Assembly (NCBI RefSeq): GCF_009727055.1
Contig: NC_052352.1
Location: forward strand, 28,245,283 to 28,309,282
From: Benincasa hispida
Taxonomy: Eukaryota > Streptophyta > Magnoliopsida > Cucurbitales > Cucurbitaceae
Length of the DNA stretch: 64,000 bases
Direction of reading: 5' to 3'
Shown piece after piece: positions 36,179 through 48,095 of this stretch; position 1 is the stretch's first letter; every line of letters begins with the position of its first letter. Below the pieces are notes generated by a model. The model had not been told where the DNA came from. It was given only the letters and a program-made list of their open reading frames with translations, and searched no databases. The translations under genes and the position numbers were made by a program.

Positions 36179-38518
36179 CCACACACACTAAGGGTATAAA
36201 ATAAAATATTAAAAAATGAACCAATATCATATTATTATAGACATGGAAAAGGGTTAAAACCTTACTCTACATTAGACTGGTCACAAAATTAATTATAGAA
36301 AAGTTTGAAGAATTCTATAATTTTCATGGTCAACCTGATAATTTTTCTCTCTTTTTTTCCCTCTTTTTTCTTTTTTGGAACATTATTTTACAGATGTAGG
36401 GTAGCCATTTAATATCAGAAACACTGATCGATTAAAAAAAAACATTATTTGGAAAAAATATTAACCATTTTTTTGTTTGGTAAAAGATTTAAATTAAATA
36501 TGTCAAAATCACTTTTAAAAACACATTAATTTCACATTGATTTTAAAAGTAGTGTTCTTCTAACTTTTAGATTCTTCTAAAATCATATCGAATTTTTAAT
36601 TAATATTTAGTTTTCAATTTGACACTTTAAAAAGAATATTTATTTTATATCTTTAGCTATTTTTCAGCTAATCAAATCTATTTTTTTTTTCATGAATTAT
36701 ATGCATCATTTTTTCGAAAAAGAATGTTATATTCATTTTTTAAATAAAATTATTTTTCTTAATATTTAAAAATTAATCTATAACAAACAAAATTCATCAT
36801 ACTAAACAATTATGTAAAATCTTAAATTACAGATATATATATATATAAAAGTCTATTATAGTTATTATATCTAAAATAACACTCGAACCTACTTTTTCAA
36901 GTTTGAGCAGAAATTTACCAAACACTATTTTACTTCTTTTCACAGCTAATTTTTCTAAAAGCATAGCTGCCAACAATTATTTTAAAGCTATAGCAATCCC
37001 AAATGGAGTCTTAGCCATCTAATAATCATAGCCAACCTAAGGATATAGTTTGACCAGCTATAACACTAATCAACCTAAATATAACTCAACTAATTAAAAC
37101 ATTATATCATCAATTTAAAAGACCAACATCTTTGGTGTCTGGGTTGAAGATTACTCTCCATAGAGTGATATGGTGTATCTAGTGATTTGATATCTTTTTA
37201 GTTCTTGTTTTTCGTTGTATTACTAAAAATAAATAAATAGCCAAGATTTGAATGCTCAATTTATTGAAATTAAAAAAATAAAAAAAAAATTGTAGGAGAA
37301 AAATCAATCATTAACATTTAGAATAGTAATATATTTGTCCTATCCATCGAGTTATGTTCGAGTTGGTCATTCTAATTAAAGTTTAACTGGTTATAACATT
37401 ACGTAAATATAATAATAATGAGATGTTCAAATTCCAAATCTCACATTATTAAAATTGTTGATACCAAAATTTGAACAACCGAAGAAAATATACATGACCT
37501 TCACATGGCAACAATGTTGGATTTGTAATTCAAGGAATAGTGACTTGCAAGACAAGGAGAATTTGGGTATAAATATGGTACTTATCACAAACTAGCGTTT
37601 TCCCTCTCCTCTTAATTAAGATTTATACTATGGGTGCATGAATTGCCCGCTCTCAGGCCAATGCCGAGGGTAACTTCTCATGTGCCTGAGCTCGAGGCTC
37701 ATCTAGCCCAAGGCTCATTTGAGCTTTAGAAATGTATTTTAATCTCAAATTTTGTCTTTTATCTATTCTATATCTAATTTTTCTTGAGTCCAAATCTACC
37801 CATAACAAAAATTAAAGGGAAAAAAATTCACTCAAACAAAAAGAATTAAAATTAAGAAAGATTTACACAGATGGAAAAAATGTCAAATTATTTACAGAAA
37901 TAGTAAAAGAAAAATATTGATAGATTTATTTTAGCATCTATCATATAGTATTAAAATAGACTTAGACATTGATAAAAAAGAATTAAATTTTACTATTTTT
38001 ATATAAATAATTTCCTTTATTTTTTTATTTTAAAAATTTTTCATAAATGAACCACAATGAAAAATAATGGGTGGTGAAGATACTATGATTTGTTTTCTTT
38101 TGTTACACACCTTTTAACCTCTATCTTTTCCTTAGAGAAAAATAAATGAATATATAAATAAAAATGTTAGTGAAATTCGTACAATAAATAAGCTTTTAAT
38201 AAAGGTTTTGGATTAATTGTCCGCAAATCAAGGACCAATAACACGTACAATTGCCTCCCCCATTCCCCCCCTCCTTTATTTCTGAGTCCAAATCAAGACA
38301 AAAAAAGATCATTCATTTTCATTTTTTTTAAAATTTATTTTATCCGCATATGAAAATTCCTTTTACTATTTTAATTAATTAGTTTCGATTTAAATACTAT
38401 TTTGAATTGCTTTTGATTTTGATCCATTTTAATTCTTATTCTTCCAAAATATTCATTTGATACTTATATTCTTAATTTTTATTCATTTTATTTTCAAAAT
38501 ATTTATTCACTTAATTAC

Positions 38519-38775
38519 ATATTTAATCCCTATGATTTAGAAAATTTTTAAATTTAGTTCATTTTAAAAATTAGAATTTAATTCTTTTAATTTAATAAAA
38601 ACTCATAAATAGTCTCTATGATTTGACAAAATTCTTATACATAGTCTCTACTATAGGGACTATTTAGAAGTGTTTGATCAAACTGTAGAATAAAATTCTA
38701 ATTATAAACTATAGAGACTAAATTCTAACTTTCTCTAGAGTATTGTGACTAAATTTGAAAATTTTGTCTTTATAC
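38519..38775. mobile_element. foldback MITE with 'tagtccctat' arms
   Basis: The left arm ('atccctatgatttag...catagtctcta') and the reversed right arm ('...aaatagtccctatagtagag') pair around a centre near 38,650. The same 'AGTCCCTA' wording marks the element at 52,571-52,962. Confidence 0.5.
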
Positions 38776-40905
38776 TTTAATAGTGACCATTTTGATCCAT
38801 TCAGATTCATTTTTAAGGATTAAAATAGTCATCTTTCGAGGTTTAAAGACTAAAATAAAAAGAAAAAAAAAGTGCAGGGATCAAATTAAAATAATTAATT
38901 TATTGTTAATTATATATAAGCACGCCATCTTTTCCTCTTGGACCCACCACTCACTTTAAAAATCCAAGTGCATGATTATTTATATGGACTTTTCATCTCC
39001 CATATCCCCATAAATTTAAAACCCTAGCCTTTTACAACCACATTTCAAACCCTCTTTTCTTTTTTTTACTAAAAATATAATTTTGTTTTTCAATTTTTTA
39101 TACTTTTCATGTTGATTAAATCGTAAATTTCAGTTCTAAACTTTTAGATTTGTGCTCAATAAGTTTTTAATAAGTATGGATATTTTAATATATCTTTAAA
39201 CTTTCGAATTATTTTCTTCTTTATCATTTCATAATTTTTTTTATTTTATTTCTAATAGGTATTTGAATTATTTGATTTTTTCTTTTTCTTTTCCTAAAAA
39301 AAGCGATACAAATGTTTTTACTAGGGAATTAGAAAGTTTAAGTCTCACTTGGTAACAATTTTGACCATGTTTGATAATTATTTGATTTTTTGTTTTTTTA
39401 AAAAAAAAAATTAAGTTTATAGACACTACTTCCACCTCCAAATTACTTCATTTGTTATATACTAAAAAAAAAAGATAGCTTTTAAAAAACTTGGAGAGAA
39501 AATAGACTCTATTTTAAAAAATGGTTTAAAACCTATTTTGATCCCTAAACTTTTTAAAAAATGCTTACTTTAGTCCCTACTATTAAAATTATGTTAGCTA
39601 TTAAGCAAAATGATGAGATGATTTGTATTTTTAGATGATTAAACTGTCAAATAAGTTAGTTATGTAAAAAATATAGGGATTCATGATTTAGATGATAAAG
39701 CAATTTTCTATAGAACTCAAAAGTCCTTTTGCATTTAAGATTTTGGTCTTTTAATACTTTATCGCATCTGCTTGCTTCACAGCTCCAACTATAGAGAAAA
39801 AATTTTGTGATTTTAACAATTAAATTGAGTTTCTCAAAAAAAAAAAAAAACAATAGAAGAAAATATATGTAGATTCAACGATCATGAAAATATGCCCCAA
39901 CAGTAGAGACCAAATTTTGTGATTTTAATGTTTTTTTTTTAAAAAAAAAAAAAAAAAAACTGATTGTAATGATTAGGACCTTGAGCTTTGATGAAAGTCT
40001 AATATTTGAGTAGATGGATTTGCATATGAAAATGGCCAAGTGAATGAAGTAGATTTAGTTTTTCTGCCCTTCCAAAAATGAAACATGACTTAAAATATTT
40101 CTCTAATTCACCTGTGAGGTTGTATATATAATTGTTTTTCAAAATCTAAATGAAGTTGTGAAAATTATATTTAAAAAAAAAGTAGTAGTTTTTAGAAAAA
40201 TCTTTTTATTTTCAAAATTTGGAAAAGAATTCAAATATTTATTGAAGGATAGAACCATGGTAAAAAGAGACAGAAAACAAACATTATTTTAAAGAAAAGA
40301 AAATCAAGATCCCATTTGAAATTTTGTTTTTGAAAACTAAACCTATAAAAATTATTTCTTAACGTAGACTTGTTTCACAGATATTGTCATGGGATTTCTT
40401 ACATTTAATACATGTGTTGTTTCACAGTATTTCACTTTTTAAAATACGGGATATTATTATTCAAGGAACTTTAAAATTCGTTAATACCCTTCATACTTGT
40501 GGTGTTTTTATATGGAAAATTAATAAAGTCTAGTTAATTAATAAATTAATATCAATTAACTATTACTATTAAATTAATTAATTATTAAATATAAATATAT
40601 TATTTAAATTTAGTAAATTTCAAGTAATTAAATTATCATTGAGGGACTGTTTGGGGCACTGAGCTGAAATATTATGTCTTAAGTTCATATGTCTATTGAA
40701 TTCATATATCTGTGGAGTTCATATGTTTGTGCTTAGGGTGCAAAGTTGAATTCATATGTTTGGGATATTTGGTGCAGTTTTTTGAACGGTAAATAATATG
40801 TTTTGATAATTACTATTTTTGTTTGAATTTTTTTATTCAATAATTCCACTCATCTTTGTTTGAATAAAATATGAATTCCATTTTTTTAAAAAAATAAAGT
40901 TCTTC

Positions 40906-40925
40906 TTTCTTTCTTTCTTTCTTTT
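40906..40925. repeat. CTTT microsatellite
   Basis: Five units of TTCT/CTTT inside the PIF/Harbinger-like element. Confidence 0.85.
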
Positions 40926-41433
40926 TAGGTAATGAATAACAATTAATCCACCATATTTCGAGCAGAAATATGGTTAAAAAAATAAGAAACCAAAGAGAAA
41001 TTTAAACTTTTTATTCCTATTTTTTCTCTATGAATTTCATCATCATCTTCTTTTTTATTCTTCTTCATGTTGTTGCTCTATTTTGACATGAACTTGTTTT
41101 TAAATTGAATCTCCCATCATATTAGCAGCCAATAAAATGCCACCACATTTCTTCAACAATTTTACTTTCAATTTCTCCAAATTTAAAAGATCATCAGAAA
41201 ACAAATCTTCATTTTTTTTAATTAATTTTTACTAGAAAATGTTATAGGAAAACAAATTTCACTTTATAGTTTTTTTTTATATGTTACAACGTACTTTTTT
41301 TTAAATATTCTTAACATTTATTTGATAGGTGAATTCAATTGAATAAAAATATATTATACAAATTTCTCTTCATATCATTATTGTAGACAAAATACTATTA
41401 TTTATATAATCAACAACACTACAACATATTTTA

Positions 41434-42255
41434 ACAGTCGTCAGTCTTATAATAGTCGAAAGTGATTTTCGAAGTTGACTATTCGAAGATAATTTTCACT
41501 AGAGTTTGTAGTAGGAGATGGTTGTCGGAGACTAAAGTTGGCCACATGAAGGTGGTATTAGATCGGAGTTTGTCGTCGAAGGTGGTTTATAGAGCTTGGA
41601 GTTGATTTCACGAAGGTGGTCGTCGAAGTTGCTTAGCAAAGACGATTTTTGCCGAAGTTTGTAGTCATAGGTGGTTATTGGAGCCCAAAGTTGGTCTCAT
41701 GAAGGTGGTATTAGAGTTGGTTGTCGGAGTTTGTCGTTGGAGGTGGTTGTTGAAGCCTGGAGTTGGTCATCAGAATTGCTCACTCGAAGGTGATCATTGA
41801 AGGTGATTTTGATTAGAGTTTGTAGTCGGAGGTGGTTATCGAAACCCAAAATTGGTTCCATGAAGGTGACATTGGAGTTGGTTGTCGAAGTTTATCGTAG
41901 GAGGGGGTTGTCGAAGCCTGAAGTCGGTCGTTAGAGTTGCTCGCTCGAAGGTGGTCATCGAAGTTAATCATCGAAGGTGGTTTTCGTCAAAGTTAATAGT
42001 CAGAAGTGGTTTTCGAAGCCTACAAAGGTGGTTGCTGGAGTTGGTCATTGGAGTTTATTATAGAAGGTGGTTGTTGGAGCTTGAAATTTATCATCGAAGT
42101 TGGCTATGCAAAGGTGGTTGTCGGAGTTGGGTCACTGGAGTTATCATCGAAGGTGGTTGTCGAAGCCCAAAATTGGTCGTCGGAGTTGTCATCGAAGGTC
42201 ATTGTTGGAGCTCGAAGTTGGTTCCCAGAGTGTGACAGCGATAGTCACGAGACCA
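41434..42255. repeat. degenerate GT/GA-rich minisatellite
   Basis: Variants of GAAGGTGGTTGTCGGAG and AGTTGGTCRTCGGAGTT alternate for about 800 bp, with a longer period of about 180 bases visible in 'gtagtcggaggtggttatcgaaaccc...ttggttccatgaaggtg' segments (about 41,665 and 41,831). Overlapping frames at 41,882-42,303 are open in three phases only because the repeats lack stops. Confidence 0.85.
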
Positions 42256-42889
42256 ATGGGTAGAGCCATTGAAAATATTGGAAAAAGTGAGAGAGTGAAT
42301 TGATAAAATATACCAACTCAACTCCACCAACACTTAAAATTGGTGGGTCAAACATTGAGTTGGTATATTATATCAACTAATCAACTCATGTTGGTGAGTC
42401 AAACAACCCTTGATATTTTATGTTATCTTATCTTTAACTATTTATTATAAAATTTTATTATTAATTATTAATATTTTTATTAAATAAATAAAGTAATTTA
42501 ACTACTGTTTAATTAAAGAATATTCATTTACTGGTATTTTAGGTGATTAGATAATTGATCAATATAAAATTATATAAAATTATTAAATTTATTTATGACT
42601 AGATTAGTTGTTGTCTTACATTTGATTAGATAATTATTTAGTTTTAGTTTCTATATACAAAATTGATAAATCAAACACACCCATTTACAAATCCAAATAC
42701 ATATTTAAATTCTAAATATTTAATATTCATTCCGGTTCGATGCCACGTCGTCGATAGCTCAAGGGTGTGACCGACGATGCTATGATTGAACCAAAAACAA
42801 ACTTTTTCACATCTTGATAGGAATCTGTTTATCTTTTTTCTATAGATTTACAGGGCCGTTTTGTGTGGTTACATTTATTTAGATCGATC

Positions 42890-42985
42890 TCATCTTGACA
42901 GCCAACAAGAGCGTAACTCAATTGGCGTAGTGTTCATATTATCAACTTCGAGGTTACGATCTTTAAGTGTTAGTTTTTTAAAGAA
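42890..42985 (+). mobile_element. tRNA-derived SINE relic
   Basis: AAGAGCGTAACTCAATTGG resembles a tRNA A box, and GAGGTTACGATCT 40 bases later resembles a B box. No cloverleaf with paired acceptor ends is present, so it is not a functional tRNA. Confidence 0.4.
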
Positions 42986-45358
42986 ATAAAGAACAATTTT
43001 CAAAACAAGAAACTAAATAATAATCAAATAGGTCTAAATAGCTATCAAAGAGTACTTAAGTTTCATAAAGTAGAAGAGCTAAATTCTTAGAAATAGGATG
43101 AATATTAAATTAAGGATTTCATAATGTTATTGGGACCTTAACATATGCTTTTTTTTCCCCCTTTTGTTTAAAGGCTTGGGCTAAATTGTTCCCACCTTTT
43201 AATATAGGGATGCAACCAAATGATCTTAAACTTGCTTTCACATCAATTTCCCACTGACATTTCTCATTTTTGTCTTCAATCATATGCCCATTTCTTTTGT
43301 TTATAAATTATAAATTATTAATGTCTCCCTTCCCAACTTTTACTTTTCATGTCTACATTTTTTAAGAGCTCATTCCATTAGGGTTAAGTTTAAAGTTTTT
43401 TTTTTTTTTTAAATGATAAATATAGGTTAGCTAAATATTTTAATTTTGGTAATGTAAAAGAATTATGATTGGGAGTAGAGATGAAAACTACTATTTTTTG
43501 TAGAACTCGTATACGACGTTCACGATTTCTTCTCCAAGCTATGTAGAAGAGCCAAACAAGTAGAAGTGAGTATTAATTGGGGAAAAACAACGTTGTAGGG
43601 GAACACAAGACATCTTAAACCAACCTGTTCTGATACCATCTTAAATCACCGATTGATCAAAATACTTAAACTTACGATTAAAGGTAAATTTAATTATATA
43701 TCATCTAACCGTGTACTCATGTCATCTAAAGAACCAACTATTCTTTAGAAACGAAATAATTCATCAAGAAAAATGATTGTTTTTGCCAGCCTTATTAATC
43801 CATTTGGTAGCTTTTGTGTAATTGATTTCATGTGGATTCAATAATTAAATTAGATATTATTAGTGACTGTCCAACTTAATGACCTTCTCTGGCCCTAAGT
43901 TTCAATTGAGGATTAAATATATTTAGGATGAACTTGGTGCTTTTTAGGTTCAACATATCCATGTAAGAAGTTTATTATTTTTTTTTCCCAACAAATAGGT
44001 GGAGCTAGAGACTTAAATTTCTACCTTTTTGGTCAAAATATATGTCTACTCTAATTGATTTTTTTTAAAAAAATTGCCCAATAAAATTTCCTCTCTTATA
44101 AATTCTCTGTGTTGTGAAGAATGAAGAATACTCTACCAACTTTTCAAATTTTAAAAAGAAAAAAAAAATTGATAGAAAACAACCACTTAATTATCATATT
44201 ACTTGAACCTATATATAAGCATGATCTTTATATATTTTATATAGTGGACTATATGAGAAATAGGAGTGTTCACAATTTGATTCGAGTTGGAAACCAAATT
44301 GAAATCAAAACGCATGTTTAGACAAAATCAAATCAAACTATCTAAACTAGCTATAGAAACTAAAATTTCAATTTAATTCGATTTGATTCGGTTTAGTTTT
44401 TACATTTTGATTGTACACCCGTTGAAAAACAGTTTCTCTTGTTAGGTTATACAAAATAGACAATAGTAACTAAAAATTTTATTGTGAAATCAAATTAGAT
44501 ACCTTTCCCTTTTTGGTTGATTGGCATTGTGTGGCCAAGATGGAAAGTAGTTAAGCTTTGAAGATATGACTTTCCTCTCTTGTTCTATTGATGTGGTGAT
44601 TAAGAGGTGCCTCTAATTTCATTTTTAAAATTATTTTCTAATTTCAAATTATTTTGAAATGTGTGAAGAGAAGGTGGTACATAAAAGTGACCATCATAAT
44701 ATCGCGTTACTATGTTTTAAATATTTTATTTAATTCAAAAAATATATATATCATACCATTGTTGAAAAATGAGATTTTAACTAGCATGTTTGGACCGTAA
44801 TAATAACATGAGTCTTGTCTTATTTGATAATAATTTGAGTTTAAGGTAAAGTAAAGTTTAAAAAGGGGTGAAAATTATATATTTTTGTACCAAATTACAT
44901 CTTTTTAGGCATATGCTTTTTACGTCATGAGCAAAAATTTAAATTCCAATGGTTGGATTTCATAATTCCAATAATCATTATGTAGAAAACATATTTGATT
45001 AACAATGGTACTATAGATATATTTACTTAAAAATAAATAAATAAATAATAACAATGATGGTATATATATTACCTATTTAAATTAAATTGAGCTACTTTAA
45101 TTTTTTTAAAAAACTACCTTTATAGTCTCAAATTTTGAAGAATAAATATATTTAGTTCATAAATTTTCAAAATGTATTTTTATAGTCCTCGAATTTTTAA
45201 AAATAGGTATGTCTGGTCCCTAAATTTTTAAAATGTACATTTTTAGTCCCCGAGATTGTAATAATAGATTTAAAAAGTTCCTAAAGTAGTTTCTTTTATT
45301 ATTTTAAATAAATATATGACCTATTGAATTAGAAAATTAATCTTAGAGAGAATAGATC

Positions 45359-45359
<1 letters not shown>

Positions 45360-45392
<33 letters not shown>
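45360..45392. repeat. TA microsatellite, about 16 units
   Basis: An uninterrupted TA run between AT-rich flanks. Confidence 0.95.
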
Positions 45393-45395
<3 letters not shown>

Positions 45396-45587
45396 CTCCA
45401 TATTTAAAATAATAATTACTTATAAATCTTTTAAATCTATTCTAAACTTGAAATTCAATCGTTTGGATTACAAGTTAATCCGAGAAAGGTAATAATCCTA
45501 CTAAATATTAATATTGGATTATTAAAAAAAAAAAAGTAATTGTATGATTATTCATATTCTAGGTCTTTTTTATTTTCATCGAAATGA

Positions 45588-45725
45588 GCTTAGTTTAACT
45601 GACATAAAGATATATGTGTTAACGATGAAGAAGTCTGGAGTCGACTTAGTTCAATTAACATAAAAATATGTGTTAACGATTAAGAAGTTTGAAGTTGAAT
45701 CCTCTTCGACTCTATATATTGTACT
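45588..45725 (+). mobile_element. two tandem tRNA-like SINE heads
   Basis: GAGCTTAGTTTAACTGACATA and, 67 bases later, the similar GACTTAGTTCAATTAACATA are both followed by 'atatgtgttaacgat(g/t)aagaagt'. The second ends in GAAGTTGAATCCTC, close to a B box. It looks like a dimeric tRNA-derived SINE or a tandem duplication of one. Confidence 0.5.
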
Positions 45726-46711
45726 ATTTTTTTCGTTTGGATTAAGTGAAATTTAAATCAAATTTCTAAAACTAGAGTGGGTGTAACACAATGACATGTA
45801 GTTTTTTTTTTTTTTTTTTTAAGGTTAAAGGTTGAAATTTGAGGTAGAATGTTAAAATTTATAAAACATTAATTTAAGACAATTATCTCATTTGCTTTTG
45901 AAGGTGGAAATGTTTATATATCTTTGGTTAAAATTTGGGTGACCCACATTTTCAATGATTTGATTTGAGATGTCCCACAAAATTTAAAGTTACAAAAATG
46001 TAAAATATGTGGTGTGACTTGTGAGTCTAGAGACAAAATGCCCCAAAAAAATAACTAGGATTTGTGGTGTTAGTAGGGAAAACATCTGCAGAAGATCATT
46101 ATAGCCCACACTTTAAAAACATGCAATTCTACATTTGGTTATCAAATATTTTTTAATTATATAGGAGGCATAAAGTCTAGACTACATCTAATTATTTACC
46201 AAATTCTTTTATCTTATATCTCCAAGATCTTTTGACACATCGTCCTATTTCTCCATTTCACTTCTTTTTTTTTGGAATTATCAAACTATCACACCAAGTT
46301 CATAGGAAAATGAATATAGAATATTGGAGAATTTATTTTAGTTCGAATAGTTGTTAGATCTAACCATTGATTTTTGAGATACTAATTAATTAATATTTTA
46401 TTTACTGAATAATGTTCAGACTGATAACGGAGATAAAAGCGATAATACATATATAATACATAATATTGTCGTTAATTTAGGTATATATACAACAGAAAGT
46501 TTTAATTACAAATCATTAAAACCAATCTAATAGTCACTCTCCATCAACAAAACACAAGTTATTTTGAAATTTCTAATTCCACCACTTGCTCAATAATCTT
46601 GGTCTAACAAACCCCATTAATTAGAAAGATAAAAGAAAAAAAGAAAAAAGAAAAGTGGATCCAAAAGCTGCACAATAACCATAGTTCCCTTCTTCTTCCA
46701 ATCTCAACAAA

Positions 46712-48014
46712 TTAAACACCATTAGAGATTGAATTTCTTCTCTTAATGCTATCAATATCAGTAGATTCATAAACAGGCAAGCCATGGGTGTAATAATCCA
46801 AATCATAAATTTGTAACTCAAACAAATCAGAGCTTGAATCTGTTTCTCCACCATCATCATCTTCTTCATGATTATGATCATCAATAATATTATTAATTTC
46901 ATGATCATATTTCCTTAACTTTTTCTTCATTTCTTCACCTACCAAATTTTTTTCAACCCAAACCCTATCTTTCTCTGAAGAACAATTATTATTATTACTC
47001 AAGTTCTTCTTCTTGATCTTTTGTAATTTCTCCACAACCCCTTCATCTTTCCTTATTCTCTTATCATCCATGGTAGGTTTCTGCAAAGCCTCTGCTGATT
47101 TTACAAGCCGGTTGAATTTTGAAAATGACAATAGCTCCTTGTAGCTCTTTGTCGGAGTTTGAACGTGCGGAGGCGGCGTTCTAAAACCTAATTGCGTTAA
47201 GAATATAAATAAATGACTAAATATATATATCGTATATATGTGATACGTAAATTATACATTTGAGTTAGGTTGATTCGGGGTTTACCTGAGTTATTATTTC
47301 CAGGAGAAGAAGAATAGATAAACTTTGCATCAGTTGCCACGGCATTCGAGGTTCGAAAATGGCTGATGCTAATTCTTCTCTTCGACGTTCGACTTTCGTC
47401 CTCGTCCATGTCGTCCATGGATTGCGCGAAATGTTTCGATTTCTTCTTCTTGGAACTTGAATGGCTGAAAAGAGAGTTCAGAAAGCTTGCCAATCTCCCA
47501 CCAGGAGAGCTTGGTTGCTTGTACTTTTTTTCCTTTGTAACTTGCTTTTCAACACTATATGAATTATGTTGGGGGAAATGTTGGGGAAGATTAAGAATGT
47601 TCTTCACCTATGTTGGAAAATATGAATATATAAAAAAGGTTAAATTTATAAACGAATTCATGTAATGTGATTTCCATAATCTAAGATTGATTACCATTTA
47701 TTACGTCACAACAAAAGAGAGAATTTAATTATAATGTCGAGAATGTAAATTAAAATAAAAGATTATAGCTTAAACTTTTGGGTTAAGTGGTGATTTAATA
47801 AAACCTGCATGTCTAAGCTGATTCTCCCTTTGATCCATCCTTTATCTTTCTTCTTCACTTTTGGAGTAAACTTTGCACCGAAACTATTCGTGGAAGCAGA
47901 AGTTTCATTGTAATCGGAGAAGTATCGAGCAGCTTCGAACACCTCGAGCTCCTTGGAAGCTCTCCTATGGTGGAACATCTTCTTATTGATCATGTCTGAG
48001 CTTGAGAGAGACAT
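46712..48014 (-). CDS. BIG GRAIN 1-like E family protein, three exons
   Basis: Family members are plant-specific, poorly structured regulators; rice BIG GRAIN 1 acts at the membrane in auxin response and grain size. Exons on the minus strand are 48,014-47,805, 47,607-47,286 and 47,187-46,712, giving 1,008 nt and 335 residues. Introns are 197 and 98 bp, with donors CAG|GTTTTA and CAG|GTAAAC and acceptors CATAG|G and ATTAG|G. The second junction is phase 1 and restores GFRTPPPHVQTPTKSYKELL, which fixes the acceptor choice. Landmarks in order are ELEVFEAARYFSDYNE (residues 22-37), GRISLDM (63-69), QPSSPGGRLASFLNSLF (about 100-116), RRISISHFRTS, an acidic Asp/Glu stretch, SSSDLFELQIYDLDYY, LPVYEST, and the end SISNGV. 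The family name comes from recognising these motifs. Confidence 0.82.
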
Positions 48015-48085
48015 GGCAGCTTTGTTATTCCTTTAAAGTAAGTGATACCCAGTGAGGCTTGTTCAGCAAAACATGGTGTAAAAAG

Positions 48086-48095
48086 TTATATATAG
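48086..48095 (-). promoter_or_regulatory. TATA box of the BIG GRAIN 1-like gene
   Basis: On the minus strand CTATATATAA lies 71 bases before the start codon, leaving room for a 5' leader of about 40 bases. The ATG at 48,014 is in a good context (GCC ATG TCT). Confidence 0.6.

Larger units (their letters stand above)
34971..40642. other. AT-rich intergenic DNA
   Basis: No gene is seen in 5.7 kb. There is a telo-box-like AAAACCCTAG (35,229) and CTATAAAAG (35,251) pair with no frame after it, an AT microsatellite (36,161-36,178), a foldback element (38,519-38,775), many homopolymer runs, and a T10-A19 inverted run at 39,931-39,959. The frames at 35,000-35,272 and 39,656-39,853 show no motif and AT-driven composition. 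Confidence 0.6.
40643..42409. mobile_element. PIF/Harbinger-like non-autonomous element, 1.77 kb
   Basis: The left end is GGGACTGTTTGGGGCACTGAG and the right end, reversed, is GGGTTGTTTGACTCACCAAC. Both have the GGG-TGTTTG form known from PIF/Harbinger and Tourist elements. TTGA stands on both sides (40,639-40,642 and 42,410-42,413). The right end also folds on itself ('accaactcaac...gttgagttggt' type). There is no transposase frame; the middle is taken up by a minisatellite. Confidence 0.6.
42410..46711. other. AT-rich intergenic DNA
   Basis: No gene is seen. It holds two tRNA-like SINE relics, a long AT microsatellite, and a series of 'tttagtccc(c/t)' segments at 45,117-45,290. The frame at 44,121-44,321 is short, AT-driven and without motifs. 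Confidence 0.6.

Noticed and set aside
39931..39959. T10-A19 inverted run as a terminator or functional hairpin
   Set aside because: Homopolymer pairs like this are frequent in this AT-rich DNA and there is no gene nearby.
41882..42303. Three overlapping frames of 67-117 residues rich in Ser, Val, Gly and Trp
   Set aside because: They are different phases of the same minisatellite, which happens to lack stop codons.
42890..42985. Possible tRNA gene
   Set aside because: A- and B-box-like words are present, but no cloverleaf or paired acceptor stem can be drawn; a SINE relic is likelier.
46621..46908. 95-residue minus-strand frame
   Set aside because: It is another phase of exon 3 and the 3' flank of the BIG GRAIN 1-like gene.
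47366..47665. 99-residue plus-strand frame
   Set aside because: It is antisense to exon 2 and intron 1 of the BIG GRAIN 1-like gene and has no motif of its own.
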